Below, in pieces: positions 63,886 to 64,000 of a stretch of 64,000 bases of DNA (positions are counted from its first letter, which is position 1; every line of letters begins with the position of its first letter). The notes beneath the pieces were generated by a model, which worked only from the letters and a program-made list of their open reading frames with translations, was not told where the DNA came from and did not search any database. Location: the NCBI GenBank assembly GCA_949130485.1, contig OX422194.1, positions 1,176,243-1,240,242 of the forward strand, given 5' to 3'. Made by a program: the position numbers and the translations under genes. This DNA comes from Agelas oroides. Its lineage: Eukaryota > Porifera > Demospongiae > Agelasida > Agelasidae.

Positions 63886-64000
63886 TACTCACCTGCATAA
63901 ATAGTCTCGTCTGAGTCAGCAATCTTGGTTTTTGAATAAGTGAACGATAACTTCTTTATGACGTAGTGGTATTTCATTGGCTAGTTTGAACGCATGTATG

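Overview
This window is nuclear DNA from an intron-rich animal. The gene set (a SYD-1/RhoGAP100F-type PDZ-C2-RhoGAP protein, CACHD1, BTBD19, XRRA1, SREK1, mitochondrial ferredoxin FDX2 and a histone H4 gene with a metazoan 3' stem-loop) points to Metazoa. Short intergenic gaps, a heavy load of palindromic MITEs and microsatellites, and the transposon types suggest an early-branching invertebrate. A sponge is my best guess, but this is inference from style, not a sequence match.

Layout. 1-4640 is repeat-rich with no convincing gene. At 4646-5061 (-) are the first two exons of a PRXL2C/SelU-type thioredoxin-fold gene whose active site reads U-x-x-C, with an in-frame TGA where the family has Cys. 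It diverges from the RhoGAP gene at 5188-7242 (+). BTBD19 (7726-11220, -) and XRRA1 (11380-19289, +) share a 159-bp divergent promoter. SREK1 (19840-29476, -) lies downstream of FDX2 (29808-32397, -) on the same strand, and FDX2 diverges from CACHD1 (32598-50691, +, 22 exons). A single-exon histone H4 follows at 51016-51327 (+). I assembled all the spliced models by hand from GT/AG sites, phase agreement and family resemblance; every exon junction keeps the frame.

51400-64000 holds mobile and satellite DNA: a 1.06-kb TIR element; an array of about fourteen 90-bp units open in one frame on both strands; a LINE reverse-transcriptase tail; a TIR-bounded transposon with two spliced cargo genes and no transposase I recognise; a Crypton-type tyrosine recombinase gene inside a second pair of inverted repeats; a G-poor retroposon ending in (ATTC)n; and a long foldback element.

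The host genes do not form a pathway. SREK1 is a splicing regulator, FDX2 serves mitochondrial Fe-S assembly, and CACHD1 and the RhoGAP protein are membrane or cortical signalling components. The main themes are the probable selenoprotein, the palindromic MITEs with 8-bp target duplications (one of which duplicates a splice donor), and introns whose 3' ends are long pyrimidine or CA repeats in the sense orientation.
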